From Bacteroidales bacterium (GTDB lineage: Bacteria > Bacteroidota > Bacteroidia > Bacteroidales > Bacteroidaceae): a stretch of DNA of 59,766 bases. Positions 24,887 through 34,671 of this stretch are shown one piece after another. The stretch is from the NCBI GenBank assembly GCA_004555245.1, contig SFIS01000004.1, positions 1 to 59,766 on the forward strand, read 5' to 3'. Both the position numbers and the translations under genes were made by a program. The notes beneath the pieces are model-generated. The model saw only the letters and a list, made by a program, of their open reading frames with translations, was not told the origin of the DNA and did not search any database. Positions within the stretch are counted from its first letter, which is position 1; each line of letters opens with the position of its first letter.

Positions 24887-26995
24887 TTAAATGCAAATGA
24901 TTGAAATGGCATATCCTCCGCCGGGTGCGGCATTGACGGTGAGGCGGTCGCCGGCTTTCACCCTGCGTTTCTTTATCGTGTATGCCTTCGGGTTGGTGAC
25001 GTATGATGCTGTCTTGTCGTCGGCGTAGATTGTCGCGATGTATTTCTTGCCGGGGTCGAGGAAGTCGAGGCGTATGCTTGACTTATGCCCCGTGCCGTTT
25101 GCCTTGCATCCCACAAACCAGTTGTCGGTGCCTTTCGCCTTTCGTGCGATGGTGAGGTATTCGCCAATCTCTGCCTCGAGATAGACGGAGCGGTCCCAGT
25201 CGAGGGCGACATCACGTATGAACTGGAAGGCGTCCTTGTATTTTTCGTAGTTCTCGGGAGTGTCGGCTGCCATCTGCAGCGGCGAGTACATCGTGACATA
25301 GAGGGCGAGTTGTCCGGCGATGGTGGAGTTGACGTGGTTCTTGTTGCCTGCCCAAGAGAGGTCGGTCTCGAAAATGCCCGGTGTGTAGTCCATCGGTCCG
25401 CCGTTCAGACGCGTGAAAGGCAGGATGGTGGTGTGTGCGGCGTTGGTGTATCCGAACGCCTCGTATTCTGTACCTTTTGCCGATTCGTTGCCCACGAGGT
25501 TGGGCCATGTGCGGCACAAGCCGGTGGGGCGCACTGCCTCGTGGCCGTTTACCATCACATTGTGACGTGCAGCCTCTTCGACGACATACTGATAGTGGTT
25601 GACCATCCACTGCCCGTAGTGGCGCTCGCCGTAGGGCAGGATGTCTCCGACGTAGCCGGTCTTCACCGCATTGTAGCCATAGCGCTGCATCAGTTTCAGC
25701 GCGTCGGGGAGATGACGCTCGTAGTTGCGCGAAGAGCCGGAGGTCTCATGGTGCATCATCAGACGCACGCCGCGAGAGTGGGCGTAGGCGTTCAGTGCGT
25801 CGATGTCGAAGTCGGGGTAGGGCGTCTGGAAGTCGAAGACGTAGTCTTTCTTCTTGCCTGCCCAGTCTTCCCAGCCGATGTTCCAGCCTTCGACAAGCAC
25901 CTGGTCAAGACCGTTCTCTGCCGCAAAGTCGATGTAGCGCCGCACCTCGGCGTTGTTGGCGCCATGTGTGCCGTTGGGATTCACACTGTTGTAGTCGTCG
26001 AGAGAGAGATTGACAGACGGCAGGTCGTCGGTGTAGGACCATGTCTGGCGACCGGCTATCATCTCCCACCACACGCCGCAATATTTCACGGGCTTTATCC
26101 ACGATGTGTCTTCTATCTTGCACGGCTCGTTGAGGTTGAGCGTCAGGCGGCTTGCAAGCTGCCCCACTGCGCTGTCGCTGATGCGGACGGTGCGCCACGG
26201 CGAATGGCACGGAGCCTGAAGATGACCCTTGTTGCCCTCGGCATCGGGCGTGAGGTAAGAGCGGAAGACGAATGTCGTGTCGTCAAGATCGAGGTGCATG
26301 CAGCTGTAGTTGACGAGCGCTGCCTCATGAAGCGCGATGTAGATGCCGTTGTCGGTGAGCATCTGGAGTGTCGTCTGGACACCGGTGGGAGAGAACGTCT
26401 TCCATGAGAGGTTGTGGGTATGCGCCTTCATCACGACAGGGTGGAGCGAACGAATCTCTGACAGGCGGGACTTTGTCCAGGAATACTCCTGGGTGTCGAA
26501 GTCGCCGGGTATCCACCATGCGGTGTGGTCGCCTGTCATCGCAAACTCAGTCTCCTCTTCTTTCAGGGTGAAATAGGTGAGGTGCGGCTGGCGGGGAAAC
26601 TCGTAGCGGAAGCCTACGCCGTCGTCATAGACGCGGAAGCGTATTGTCATGCTGCGCTCAGTGGATGCTTGCAGAAGCGTCACGGACATCTCGTTGTAGT
26701 GGTTACGGATGCTTGACTCCTCGCCCCAGACGGGATGCCAGGTCTCGTCGAACGACGAATGGTTGGTGGACATCACCTCGAAGCCGTCAACAAGGTCGGC
26801 ACCGCCATCGGCAAGTGTCATGCCGAGATGAGAAGGGGCGACGACAGGGCTATCTCTGTAGAGTATGCTGTAGCAAGGACGACCATTGTCGAGTGTGAAA
26901 TCAACTTTTATGCTGCCGTCAGGACTGCTGACACTCTCACCATAGGAGTGGGTCATGACGAGAAGGGAAAAGAGAAGAAGGGCTATGTGTCTCAT
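24887..26995 (-). CDS. susB: SusB-type alpha-glucosidase, GH97
   Basis: 702 aa, signal peptide about 1-19. GH97 layout: N-terminal beta-sandwich (SPDGSIKVDFTLDNGRPCYS), linker with WWIPGDFDTQEYSW, then the TIM barrel with VLVEGWNIGWEDW, MMHHETSGSSRNYE, NGHEAVRPTGLCRTWPN and VGNESAKGTEYEAF; Glu residues in these blocks correspond to the inverting-type catalytic and calcium-binding set of SusB. A C-terminal beta-domain follows. It hydrolyses alpha-1,4 and related links of maltooligosaccharides in the periplasm. It lies 144 bp after the GH31 gene, in a gap filled with short repeats. Confidence 0.93.
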   Translation of the reverse strand: MRHIALLLFSLLVMTHSYGESVSSPDGSIKVDFTLDNGRPCYSILYRDSPVVAPSHLGMTLADGGADLVDGFEVMSTNHSSFDETWHPVWGEESSIRNHYNEMSVTLLQASTERSMTIRFRVYDDGVGFRYEFPRQPHLTYFTLKEEETEFAMTGDHTAWWIPGDFDTQEYSWTKSRLSEIRSLHPVVMKAHTHNLSWKTFSPTGVQTTLQMLTDNGIYIALHEAALVNYSCMHLDLDDTTFVFRSYLTPDAEGNKGHLQAPCHSPWRTVRISDSAVGQLASRLTLNLNEPCKIEDTSWIKPVKYCGVWWEMIAGRQTWSYTDDLPSVNLSLDDYNSVNPNGTHGANNAEVRRYIDFAAENGLDQVLVEGWNIGWEDWAGKKKDYVFDFQTPYPDFDIDALNAYAHSRGVRLMMHHETSGSSRNYERHLPDALKLMQRYGYNAVKTGYVGDILPYGERHYGQWMVNHYQYVVEEAARHNVMVNGHEAVRPTGLCRTWPNLVGNESAKGTEYEAFGYTNAAHTTILPFTRLNGGPMDYTPGIFETDLSWAGNKNHVNSTIAGQLALYVTMYSPLQMAADTPENYEKYKDAFQFIRDVALDWDRSVYLEAEIGEYLTIARKAKGTDNWFVGCKANGTGHKSSIRLDFLDPGKKYIATIYADDKTASYVTNPKAYTIKKRRVKAGDRLTVNAAPGGGYAISIICI

Positions 26996-27008
26996 GTCTT
27001 TTTTGTAT

Positions 27009-27128
27009 GGTTGACGGGTGATGGGTTTACAAGTTGACGGGTTGATGGCTCAGGGGGTACAAGTTGACGGGTTGACAGCTTTGAGTTGACGAGATTCTTC
27101 CTGCCAACGTAGTCTGTCAACCCGTCAA
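27009..27128. repeat. ACAAGTTGACGGGTTGA repeats in spacer
   Basis: Direct repeats TACAAGTTGACGGGTTGA at 27028-27045 and 27058-27075 (30 bp apart), a partial GGTTGACGGGT at 27009, and the inverted form CTGTCAACCCGTCAA at 27114-27128. They fill the gap between the GH31 and GH97 genes. The direct and inverted copies could pair into a stem in the transcript. Confidence 0.75.
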
Positions 27129-27139
27129 TAGAACATATT

Positions 27140-29581
27140 TTATTCAATCACGATTTTTGTCTCTTCGCTCTGCATGGTGGCAGAGATGTGGAGGGTGGCG
27201 GTGGCCTCGTCGTAGAACCAGGCGTCGCTGTCCGTATGCTCAAAGTCGTCGGGTGTCTTGGCCTTGAGCAGCTTCTTTGCCTTCTTCATGCCGCGCTGCA
27301 TGTACGACACCTTCTTCACCGGCATCTTCCACTGAGGCACGACAAAAGAGAAATGGCGCACCTGGGCCATCGTGTTGTAGCCCTTGCCCTCGTCCGTGAG
27401 GGTGATGACATGACGCATCTCCTCCTGGACTCCTCTCATGCGCGTGATGCGCCAGGCTCCGTCAGCAAGAGATGTAGGCGAGATGTGGTTGTCGTCGAAG
27501 ATGTAGCTCTCGACAGGGGACATCTGCTCAGTCTTGTCGATGAGGTAGAGGACAGAGTAGGATGTCTTGTCAATGTCGCGTGTGTTGGTGAACGTGTCCT
27601 GCTTGTAGCGGGTGATGAACGAACCGAGACGCCCGAAATGGGGCAGGACATTGAGCGGGGCGGTGTAGGATGCCGTAGTGCCCCCCTCGTAAACCGTAGA
27701 GAGATTGTTCATGTCTATCCACCTGCCGGCGGGGAAGATGATGTCGCGTGTCGTGCCCTCTGTAACTACCGGCGCAACGAGGATGTCGCGGCCGTAGAGA
27801 TACTCGTCGGTGACATTGGCCGTAGATGCCATGGCTTGGTAGAATGACAGCGGACGTGCGGGGGGCAGACCGGCGGTGGCGTTCTCGTAAGACAGGGTGT
27901 AGGTGTAGGGCAGGTATTTGTAGTGGAGATTCACGAAGCGGCGCACATCGTCACGAACTCCGTCGTAGCAGGGATGGTAAGGCTCCGGAAGAACGGCGCT
28001 GTGCGTGCGGAGCATGGCGCCGAACACAGCCTGCTCGACCCATCGCAGATACAGCTCGGGATGGGCGTTGCCGTCAGAGGCGAAGCCGCCAACGTCGCTG
28101 CCCATATATGCCACGCCTGACATGCCCGTGTTGAGCATGGCGGGAATCTGGGCATGAAGGCCTGCCCATGAGCGTGCGATGTCGCCCGTCCACGGCATCA
28201 CGCCGTAACGCTGCATTCCTGCTGTGCCGGAACGTGTCATGAGAACTGGGCGGAACTGGGGAAACTCGCGGCGTGTGCCGCTGTAGAGCATCTCCATCCA
28301 GCGGTTGGCATACTCGTTGTGCACCTCCTCGCGGCTGCCGAGCCTGTAGCATGTTGTGCTGTCGTCTTTCTCCGGCTCGCCAAGGTCGAGCCACCAGCCA
28401 GTGACACCCTGACGCGCTGCCTTGCGGTAGTAGCCCCACATCCATGCAGCAGCATCCGGGTTCGTGATGTCAATCATGCCGACAGGGTCTGCCTCAAGCC
28501 ATGCCATCTGCTCGACGGAATCGTCGGCAAGCCAGCACTTCTCTTTCAATAGGGTGTAGTTGTCGGAACGCGACGTGACGTAAGGCTCGCTGATGACTAC
28601 GGTGTGGACACCCTTCTCAAGCAGTCCGGCGGTCATCTTCTCCGGCTCCGGCCACCGGGGAAGGAACCACTGGAGGTTGCCCATCTGTGACGTGGTGTCA
28701 ACCTGCCAATAGAGGTCGAGGACAACACCGTCGATGGGGAACTGGATGCCCTGTATGTCGGACACGACCTTCTCTGTCTCCTCGCGGGAGAAATACCCGT
28801 ATTTCGATGTCACATAGCCGAGAGCCCAGTAGGCCGGTAGGTCCTGGCGGCCGGTGAGATGGGTGTAGTTAGACATCACGGATGCCATCGTGCCGTCGCC
28901 GCCGACATAGTAGTAGGCGAAGGGCGAAGGACTATTGCTGCGGTAGGTGGTGCCCTCTGAAGAGGAGGGACGGATGACGGAGCCCATATACTGGTTGTCG
29001 AAAAGGATGCCGTAGCCGTTGGTGGAGACAATGAACGGGATGTTGAGGTTGAGAGAACCCTTACGCCCCATCTCCCAACCGTATTGAGGCTGGTTGTTCA
29101 TGCTGAGCTCCATGCCGTCGATGTTGGCTGACACACCGTTGTAGCCGCCTCCGTAGAATGCCACGTCGCCCATCGGAGCGAACGACGCCGTCTTCTCTTC
29201 GCCGCTGTTGTCGAGAGCCTTGCGCTCTTTCAGACGCACTTGTCCCTGCGCGTCGGCAAAGGAGAGGGTGCAGTCTGACTTGCTCAGCGTCACCGTAGTG
29301 CAGCGCGTCTTGAGCAACAATGCGTCGGATGTGTCATCGACGGTGAACGAGGATGTGGGCTGCGCGACAACAGAGACGCTCTGGCGCTCGCCTGCGGACA
29401 GGCTGTCAGGCTGCTGGAAAACCTTTATTATATAATCGTTGTAAGGAACGAGAACTATGGTGCCCGCCTCGTTCTTGACGCTGACGCTGTTGCCCGTCTG
29501 CTGGTGGCTGAGGTATCGCTGCGCATGCAGCACGGCGAAAGATGCCGTCAGAAACAGCGAAAGGATTAATCTTCTTTTCAT
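27140..29581 (-). CDS. Exported alpha-glucosidase/alpha-xylosidase-type, GH31
   Basis: 813 aa from ATG 29581 (MKRRLILSLFLTASFAVLHA signal peptide). The 36 extra residues upstream cover a terminator region and are not signal-like. GH31 features: N-terminal galactose-mutarotase-like beta domain (YGGGYNGVSANIDGMELSMN), barrel with DGVVLDLYWQVDTT, GVTGWWLDLGEPEKDD (nucleophile Asp), PWTGDIARSWAGLHAQ (acid Asp region), and GVAYMGSDVGGFASDG. Context with GH97 and GH13 enzymes suggests alpha-glucosidase activity on malto- or isomalto-oligosaccharides, although xylosidase activity cannot be excluded from sequence alone. The strong terminator 29655-29720 sits upstream, so its promoter must lie in 29582-29655; I could not identify one. 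Confidence 0.9.
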   Translation of the reverse strand: MKRRLILSLFLTASFAVLHAQRYLSHQQTGNSVSVKNEAGTIVLVPYNDYIIKVFQQPDSLSAGERQSVSVVAQPTSSFTVDDTSDALLLKTRCTTVTLSKSDCTLSFADAQGQVRLKERKALDNSGEEKTASFAPMGDVAFYGGGYNGVSANIDGMELSMNNQPQYGWEMGRKGSLNLNIPFIVSTNGYGILFDNQYMGSVIRPSSSEGTTYRSNSPSPFAYYYVGGDGTMASVMSNYTHLTGRQDLPAYWALGYVTSKYGYFSREETEKVVSDIQGIQFPIDGVVLDLYWQVDTTSQMGNLQWFLPRWPEPEKMTAGLLEKGVHTVVISEPYVTSRSDNYTLLKEKCWLADDSVEQMAWLEADPVGMIDITNPDAAAWMWGYYRKAARQGVTGWWLDLGEPEKDDSTTCYRLGSREEVHNEYANRWMEMLYSGTRREFPQFRPVLMTRSGTAGMQRYGVMPWTGDIARSWAGLHAQIPAMLNTGMSGVAYMGSDVGGFASDGNAHPELYLRWVEQAVFGAMLRTHSAVLPEPYHPCYDGVRDDVRRFVNLHYKYLPYTYTLSYENATAGLPPARPLSFYQAMASTANVTDEYLYGRDILVAPVVTEGTTRDIIFPAGRWIDMNNLSTVYEGGTTASYTAPLNVLPHFGRLGSFITRYKQDTFTNTRDIDKTSYSVLYLIDKTEQMSPVESYIFDDNHISPTSLADGAWRITRMRGVQEEMRHVITLTDEGKGYNTMAQVRHFSFVVPQWKMPVKKVSYMQRGMKKAKKLLKAKTPDDFEHTDSDAWFYDEATATLHISATMQSEETKIVIE

Positions 29582-29654
29582 TGTGTGGCGTTTTTGTTTT
29601 CTGGGAAGTGCTTCCCCGCCGTGTCTTCTTGACATACTTGATGTGCAGGGAAAC

Positions 29655-29720
29655 AAAAAAAGGTTATACGGACAGCACGTGATATACATTTATTATATAT
29701 ACGTGCAATCCATATAACCT
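29655..29720 (-). terminator. Intrinsic terminator after pullulanase
   Basis: Arms AGGTTATA...TATAACCT and inner GCACGT/ACGTGC pair across 29661-29720; on the minus strand seven T follow (complement of A 29655-29661). It lies just below the pullulanase stop at 29730. Confidence 0.8.
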
Positions 29721-29729
29721 GTGGAATGT

Positions 29730-31733
29730 TTATTCGGCTGAATACATGATGATTGCTGACTGTGCCGGAACGGTGACGCTATTGCCCTTTACGGTGCGTA
29801 TGCCTGCCGTATCTACCTTGCCGTCGGCACATACTACGGTGTATGTCGCCTTAGGCACAGCCTGCTTCACTGCCTTCGTGTTTGAGTTGAGGATGACAAC
29901 AATCCTGCCCCATTCGTCGCCTGCCGCCTTGCCGTTGAGTGTCCAGGCTACGACGTTGCTGGCCTTGACAGGCAGGAAGGTGAGATTCTCCCGCACCATC
30001 TTCGCACATCCCATGCGGAAAGCGGGGTGTGACTTGCGCAGCTTCACAAGGGATGCGACATAGTCGAAGACATCCTTGTATTCTGTCTTCCGGACCCAAG
30101 GGATGGTGTTGATGCTGTCAGGAGAAGAGAAGGAGTTGTGGACACCCTTCTTGTCGCGCATAATCTCGTCGCCGTTCCAGATGAACGGAACACCCTGCGA
30201 CGTGAGGACTGCCGTCTCTGCCAGCTTCTGCAGACGGCGGCGGGCAGCAGGGTCGCTCACGCTCTTCGGATTCTTCTTCTTCGCGATATTGTCGAGCGTG
30301 CATTTGATACGGTCAGCAAGACACATGTCGTCGTGGCAGGAGACATAGCTGATCATCTCTTGTGGCTGGGCTGCCCAGGGGTCTTTGCTGTAGTTCACCT
30401 TGCTCATGTCAACGCCGGGATGTGCTATCGCACCCACGATGCCGAACTTCACGCTCTCTTCATTGCCAGGGATGGCGACGAGGAAAGCTCCCTCCTTGTC
30501 GTCCTGCCAGCCGCCGCGCAGACCGTCGCGCATCTCGTCGCCGAAAGCCGCTATGCCTCCGAGACGTGCCGTGTTGGCCTTCATCGCAAGCTGCTCGGAA
30601 GGAAGTACGGGCGAAGAAGCCGCCCAACCCTCGCCGTAGAGAACAACGTTGGGGTCGATAGACTGCGCCTTCTGGCGGATGAGGTTCATCGTCTCGATGT
30701 CGTGGATGCCCATGAGGTCGAAACGGAAGCCGTCAACATGATACTCCTTCATCCAATATTCGATGCTCTCTATCATGTACTTGCGGAACATCTCTGTCTC
30801 CGATGCCGTCTCATTGCCGCAGCCGGAGGCATTGGCTGGTGTGCCGTCGGCATTGTGACGGAAGAAATATCCCGGCGCAGTGCGCTCGAAACTGCTCTTA
30901 TCAAGGTCGAAGACATGGTTGTAAACGACATCCATCACGACGCGGATGCCTGCCTTGTGCAATGCCATCACCATCTCCTTGAACTCCCGGATGCGGGTGG
31001 TGGGGGTGTAGGCGTCTGTGCTGTACGACCCTTCCGGCACGTTGTAGTTGACCGGGTCGTAGCCCCAGTTGTAGGTGGAAGGCACGCGGTTGCCCCCGCC
31101 GTAAGCATTGCCGGTAGTCTCGTCGATGCTGCCGTAGTCGTAAGAGGGCAGGAGATGGACATGTGTCACGCCAAGCTCTTTCAGATGGTCGATGCCCGTT
31201 GACAGACCGGAGGCATTGTGTGTGCCGTGCTCGGTGAGTGAGAGGAACTTGCCCTTGTGCTTTATGCCAGACTCGCTGTCCATAGTGAAGTCGCGATAGT
31301 GCATCTCATAGAGCACAGCGTCCTTCTGGCCGGTGAAGAGGGGAGCGCGGTCGTTCTCCCAGTCGGTAGGGTTCGTCTCGCGAAGGTCGATGATGGCGCC
31401 GCGCTGGCCGTTCACGCCTACAGCGTAGGCCGAGGTGCCGGGATTCTCCTCAAGCCATTTGCCGTCTTTCTTGATCTGGAATGTATAGAACTTGCCTTTG
31501 TTGTCGCCGGGCAGCAGAGCTACCCACTTGTCGCATATATTCTCCTTGTGAAGAGTGAGAGAACGGAGGGGTGTGCCGCCCTGACCGTCGGTGTAGATGT
31601 TCACTTTTACTGAATCGGCAGACGGTGACCATAGCGAAAAACGGGTCGCCGTAGGGCTCCAGGTCATCTCCTGCGCCATGGCGTTTGATGCTCCCATAGC
31701 AATTAGTAATACAGATAGAGTTAGTTTACGCAT
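29730..31733 (-). CDS. pulA: Type I pullulanase, GH13
   Basis: 667 aa from ATG 31733 (signal peptide MRKLTLSVLLIAMGASNAMA). The longer frame adds 43 residues over a hairpin and is not signal-like. A CBM48-type N-terminal domain (RFSLWSPSADSVKVNIYTDG) is followed by the GH13 barrel. The pullulanase signature YNWGYDP is present (TYNWGYDPVNYNVPEG), as are VVMDVVYNHV, GFRFDLMGIHD (nucleophile), VLYGEGWA (acid) and YVSCHDDMCLAD. It cleaves alpha-1,6 branch points of pullulan, glycogen and starch limit dextrins. It sits between malQ and GH31 genes; a two-stem hairpin (31793-31837) separates it from malQ. Confidence 0.93.
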   Translation of the reverse strand: MRKLTLSVLLIAMGASNAMAQEMTWSPTATRFSLWSPSADSVKVNIYTDGQGGTPLRSLTLHKENICDKWVALLPGDNKGKFYTFQIKKDGKWLEENPGTSAYAVGVNGQRGAIIDLRETNPTDWENDRAPLFTGQKDAVLYEMHYRDFTMDSESGIKHKGKFLSLTEHGTHNASGLSTGIDHLKELGVTHVHLLPSYDYGSIDETTGNAYGGGNRVPSTYNWGYDPVNYNVPEGSYSTDAYTPTTRIREFKEMVMALHKAGIRVVMDVVYNHVFDLDKSSFERTAPGYFFRHNADGTPANASGCGNETASETEMFRKYMIESIEYWMKEYHVDGFRFDLMGIHDIETMNLIRQKAQSIDPNVVLYGEGWAASSPVLPSEQLAMKANTARLGGIAAFGDEMRDGLRGGWQDDKEGAFLVAIPGNEESVKFGIVGAIAHPGVDMSKVNYSKDPWAAQPQEMISYVSCHDDMCLADRIKCTLDNIAKKKNPKSVSDPAARRRLQKLAETAVLTSQGVPFIWNGDEIMRDKKGVHNSFSSPDSINTIPWVRKTEYKDVFDYVASLVKLRKSHPAFRMGCAKMVRENLTFLPVKASNVVAWTLNGKAAGDEWGRIVVILNSNTKAVKQAVPKATYTVVCADGKVDTAGIRTVKGNSVTVPAQSAIIMYSAE

Positions 31734-31792
31734 ATAGTTTGTTGGTTTTGTTGTTGCGGGTGTATATCGCACGGGGCGAAGACAGCAAAACG

Positions 31793-31837
31793 GCAAAGGG
31801 GAACAACAGGCCTTTCTGTCCTGAGGTTTCCCTTTGC
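31793..31837 (-). terminator. Two-stem hairpin between malQ and pulA
   Basis: GCAAAGGGGA (31793-31802) pairs with TCCCTTTGC (31829-31837), with an inner CAGG/CCTG stem. On the minus strand a short GTTTTG follows. It may be a weak terminator or processing hairpin below the malQ stop. Confidence 0.4.
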
Positions 31838-31881
31838 GGTGTTGCGGTGGCGTATGCGGCATGGCATTGTGCCGTTTGACG

Positions 31882-34578
31882 TTATCTCATTGTCTCACGT
31901 ACAAGCCCTTGGAGCGAGTAGTTGAAATCGTCGCTCGACAGCAGCTGCTCAAGTGTGAGATGCATACGATAGCGCCAGTAGTGTTTCGGATTTGCCGGTA
32001 TGTTGATACGTTCGGCATTTGCGTCTGCAAGACGTATCTTCTCGTCTGTAGCAAGCCAGTCCTGAAGAGTGAGGATGCAGAGCATCGAAGGACAGGCGAG
32101 ATGGCGATAGACTATATCGCGTGCCAGCCATCCCGGCATCGGGTGGGGAGCCGCGTCGCCGCGGTAGAGACGCGACTGGTAGTAGTCCTGGGTCTGTTCC
32201 CAGTCTTCGTCCCACCACATACGCATCGTGGCCGTGTCGTGACTTGAGATGGTGCAGACAGAACGGTATGGGTTGTGGCCCAGGATTCCGAAACGGAGAT
32301 TGGTCTCTTTTGGCATCGTCTGTATCTCAAGGGAGAGAATCTTGAGCTCGTTCATAACCCAGGGCACGCAGTCAGGAACCATGCCGAGGTCTTCTGCACA
32401 TACAAGCATACGTGTCGCATTGACGAGTTTCGGCATCTTCTTCATTGCCTCGTGATACCAGAAATGGTTGTTGCGGCGGTAGAAATAGTCGTTGTACAGA
32501 ATGTTATAGGCGTTCTTGTCAACATCCCACAGCGTCTCGTAGCACGGGTCGAACTGTGACGAGATGCGCGGATGGAACCTGTTCGGATCCTTGTGGTCGC
32601 GGAGGAAGAGGACGTTGCTGATAAGAGCATAGAGCGTGTCGCGCAGCGCAGCGTCCTCCTGGCTGATGGCTGAGGCATCGCCGTCGTATTTGCCGAGGAA
32701 GTAAGCCTCTACCTTACGCTGGGTGTCGAACTCAGGTTTCATGCGGTAGCAGTCGTCGTGTGTATGGTCGAGGAATGTCTCGCGCACAAAGTTTCCGTTG
32801 TCGCCGAACCAGCGGTTGATAACCCAGTCGGTGATGAACGGCTCTGTCATGAGCTCTTCGTTCCAGTGCAGACCGTACTGTTCTATCTCCTGAACCGACA
32901 TGCCGAGTGCCGGCTGGAACTGTCCGAGGAGACCGTGGACAGCGTGGACAGGTATCTCCCAGATGCGGAAGAAGCCAAGGACGTGGTCGATACGGTAGGC
33001 ATCGAAGTATTTCGCCATATTGGAGAAGCGGCGAATCCACCATGCGCAGTCGTCCTTCAGCATCTCGTCCCAGTTGTATGTAGGGAAGCCCCAGTTCTGT
33101 CCGTTGACAGAGAAGCTGTCCGGCGGAGCACCTGCCTGACCGTTGAGGTTGAAATATCGAGGCTCCATCCATGCGTCGCAGCCGTAGCGGTTGACACCGA
33201 TGGGGATGTCACCCTTCAGTACAACGGAGGCGTTGCGGGCATACTCGTGCGCTTCCTTCATCTGCTTGGCGAGGATATACTGCTGATAGTAGAAGAACGC
33301 AACGTCTTTGTAAGCCTTCGTACGGTTGTTGGTGAGCGACTTGCGGTCTGCCTCGTTCCATACGTTGTGGTCTTTCCACTGGGTGTAGTCCGGCGTGCCG
33401 TTCTGGTCGCGGAGCACGCTGTATTGCGCGAAAGGCACAAGCCACTGCTCCTCTTCTGCAAACCAAGCCTTGAAATCTGCCGATGCGAGGACTTCCTTTC
33501 CCTCCTGTCCGAAGACGAGACGGAGATACTTGTCCTTCGCTTCGTTCACACGCTCATAGTCAATCTGCGGAAGTGCGTTCAGTTCCTGACGCAACGCCTC
33601 CATCTCCGAAGCCACTTTGGCATCGGCAATGGCAGGCAGCTGGCGCAGGTCGCAGTACATCGGGTGCAGGGCGAAGATTGAGATGCAGCTGTAGGGATAT
33701 GAGTCTGTCCATGTGTGGGTCAGTGTGGTGTCGTTGATAGGCAGCAGCTGAAGCACTTTCTGCCCTGTCTTCTCCACCCAGTCAATCATCATCTTCAGGT
33801 CGCCGAAGTCACCTACGCCGAACGAACCCTCAGAACGGAGAGAGAAGACAGGCACTGCCGTACCGGCATATTTCTGCTGTGGGAGGTCAAGCCATACACG
33901 GTTAAGCTCATATACAAGAACCTCTCCCGGCTCCAGTTCTGGCAGCTGTATCGTTCTGTTGTCGCCTTCTTCCCAGATGATAGACGGGTCGCCCGAGTCT
34001 TTCTTTACAATGAACTTGAACTTTATGACGGCTTGCGAGAAACGCGAGGCGTCAATAACCGCCACCCATTCGTTTGCCTGATGCTCGTACATCGGCGTGG
34101 CGAGGTCGCTGCGCCATTCGCCCAGCACCACGCCGTCGCCTGCAAGATAGAGTTTCTCGCCCTTGCGAACCTGCGGAGCCTTTACCTTTATGACGACAGG
34201 CATCTGCAATGTCGTCTGTGGCACAGCCTGCAACTCTCTATGTTGTATGCACTCTGTGAATGCGGAACTGTAGAGATAAGAGTCTTCCGGCATGTCGTTC
34301 CATGCGTCATAACAGGTGTATGAGCCTTGACGCACACAATCCAGACGGTGTGGGACAGGCTGCCACTCGCGGCGTAGCTCTGTCGTTTGTCTGTGAACGG
34401 AGTAGTAATAGTCGGTGCTTGTCCCCTCTGCAATGCTCGTATCGACGATTGCCTTCCACCTGATGTTGTCTGTGGAGTGCATGCGATACTGCTTCACATT
34501 GCCGTCAGGTTGGCAGACGTTGACACACAGCTCTTCGCCGATGTGTGTCTGGTAGCGCAAACAGAATGTTATTTTCAT
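31882..34578 (-). CDS. malQ: 4-alpha-glucanotransferase, GH77 with N-terminal CBM20 repeats
   Basis: 898 aa, no signal peptide, so cytoplasmic. Residues about 1-240 form two starch-binding (CBM20-like) beta domains (ITFCLRYQTHIGEELCVNVC and VIKVKAPQVRKGEKLYLAGD), an arrangement known from plant DPE2 and Bacteroidetes MalQ. The GH77 domain follows: AVPVFSLRSEGSFGVGDFGD, YPYSCISIFALHPMYCDL, FDAYRIDHVLGFFRIWEIP (nucleophile Asp), MLVCAEDLGMVPDCVP (acid Glu) and TISSHDTATMRMWW. It disproportionates maltooligosaccharides, feeding glucose and longer glucans to glycolysis or glycogen. It is the only clearly cytoplasmic enzyme in the glucan cluster. Confidence 0.95.
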   Translation of the reverse strand: MKITFCLRYQTHIGEELCVNVCQPDGNVKQYRMHSTDNIRWKAIVDTSIAEGTSTDYYYSVHRQTTELRREWQPVPHRLDCVRQGSYTCYDAWNDMPEDSYLYSSAFTECIQHRELQAVPQTTLQMPVVIKVKAPQVRKGEKLYLAGDGVVLGEWRSDLATPMYEHQANEWVAVIDASRFSQAVIKFKFIVKKDSGDPSIIWEEGDNRTIQLPELEPGEVLVYELNRVWLDLPQQKYAGTAVPVFSLRSEGSFGVGDFGDLKMMIDWVEKTGQKVLQLLPINDTTLTHTWTDSYPYSCISIFALHPMYCDLRQLPAIADAKVASEMEALRQELNALPQIDYERVNEAKDKYLRLVFGQEGKEVLASADFKAWFAEEEQWLVPFAQYSVLRDQNGTPDYTQWKDHNVWNEADRKSLTNNRTKAYKDVAFFYYQQYILAKQMKEAHEYARNASVVLKGDIPIGVNRYGCDAWMEPRYFNLNGQAGAPPDSFSVNGQNWGFPTYNWDEMLKDDCAWWIRRFSNMAKYFDAYRIDHVLGFFRIWEIPVHAVHGLLGQFQPALGMSVQEIEQYGLHWNEELMTEPFITDWVINRWFGDNGNFVRETFLDHTHDDCYRMKPEFDTQRKVEAYFLGKYDGDASAISQEDAALRDTLYALISNVLFLRDHKDPNRFHPRISSQFDPCYETLWDVDKNAYNILYNDYFYRRNNHFWYHEAMKKMPKLVNATRMLVCAEDLGMVPDCVPWVMNELKILSLEIQTMPKETNLRFGILGHNPYRSVCTISSHDTATMRMWWDEDWEQTQDYYQSRLYRGDAAPHPMPGWLARDIVYRHLACPSMLCILTLQDWLATDEKIRLADANAERINIPANPKHYWRYRMHLTLEQLLSSDDFNYSLQGLVRETMR

Positions 34579-34671
34579 TTTTTTTCGTAGATAGTTTTGT
34601 GTGGCACAGCCTGTCAGACGCTTGTTCTCTCATGTCTTGGGAGAACGGGATGGCGTGTGACGCTGTATGCC

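Noticed and set aside
25085..26407. 440-codon plus-strand frame opposite GH97
   Set aside because: Antisense shadow of a full GH97 gene.
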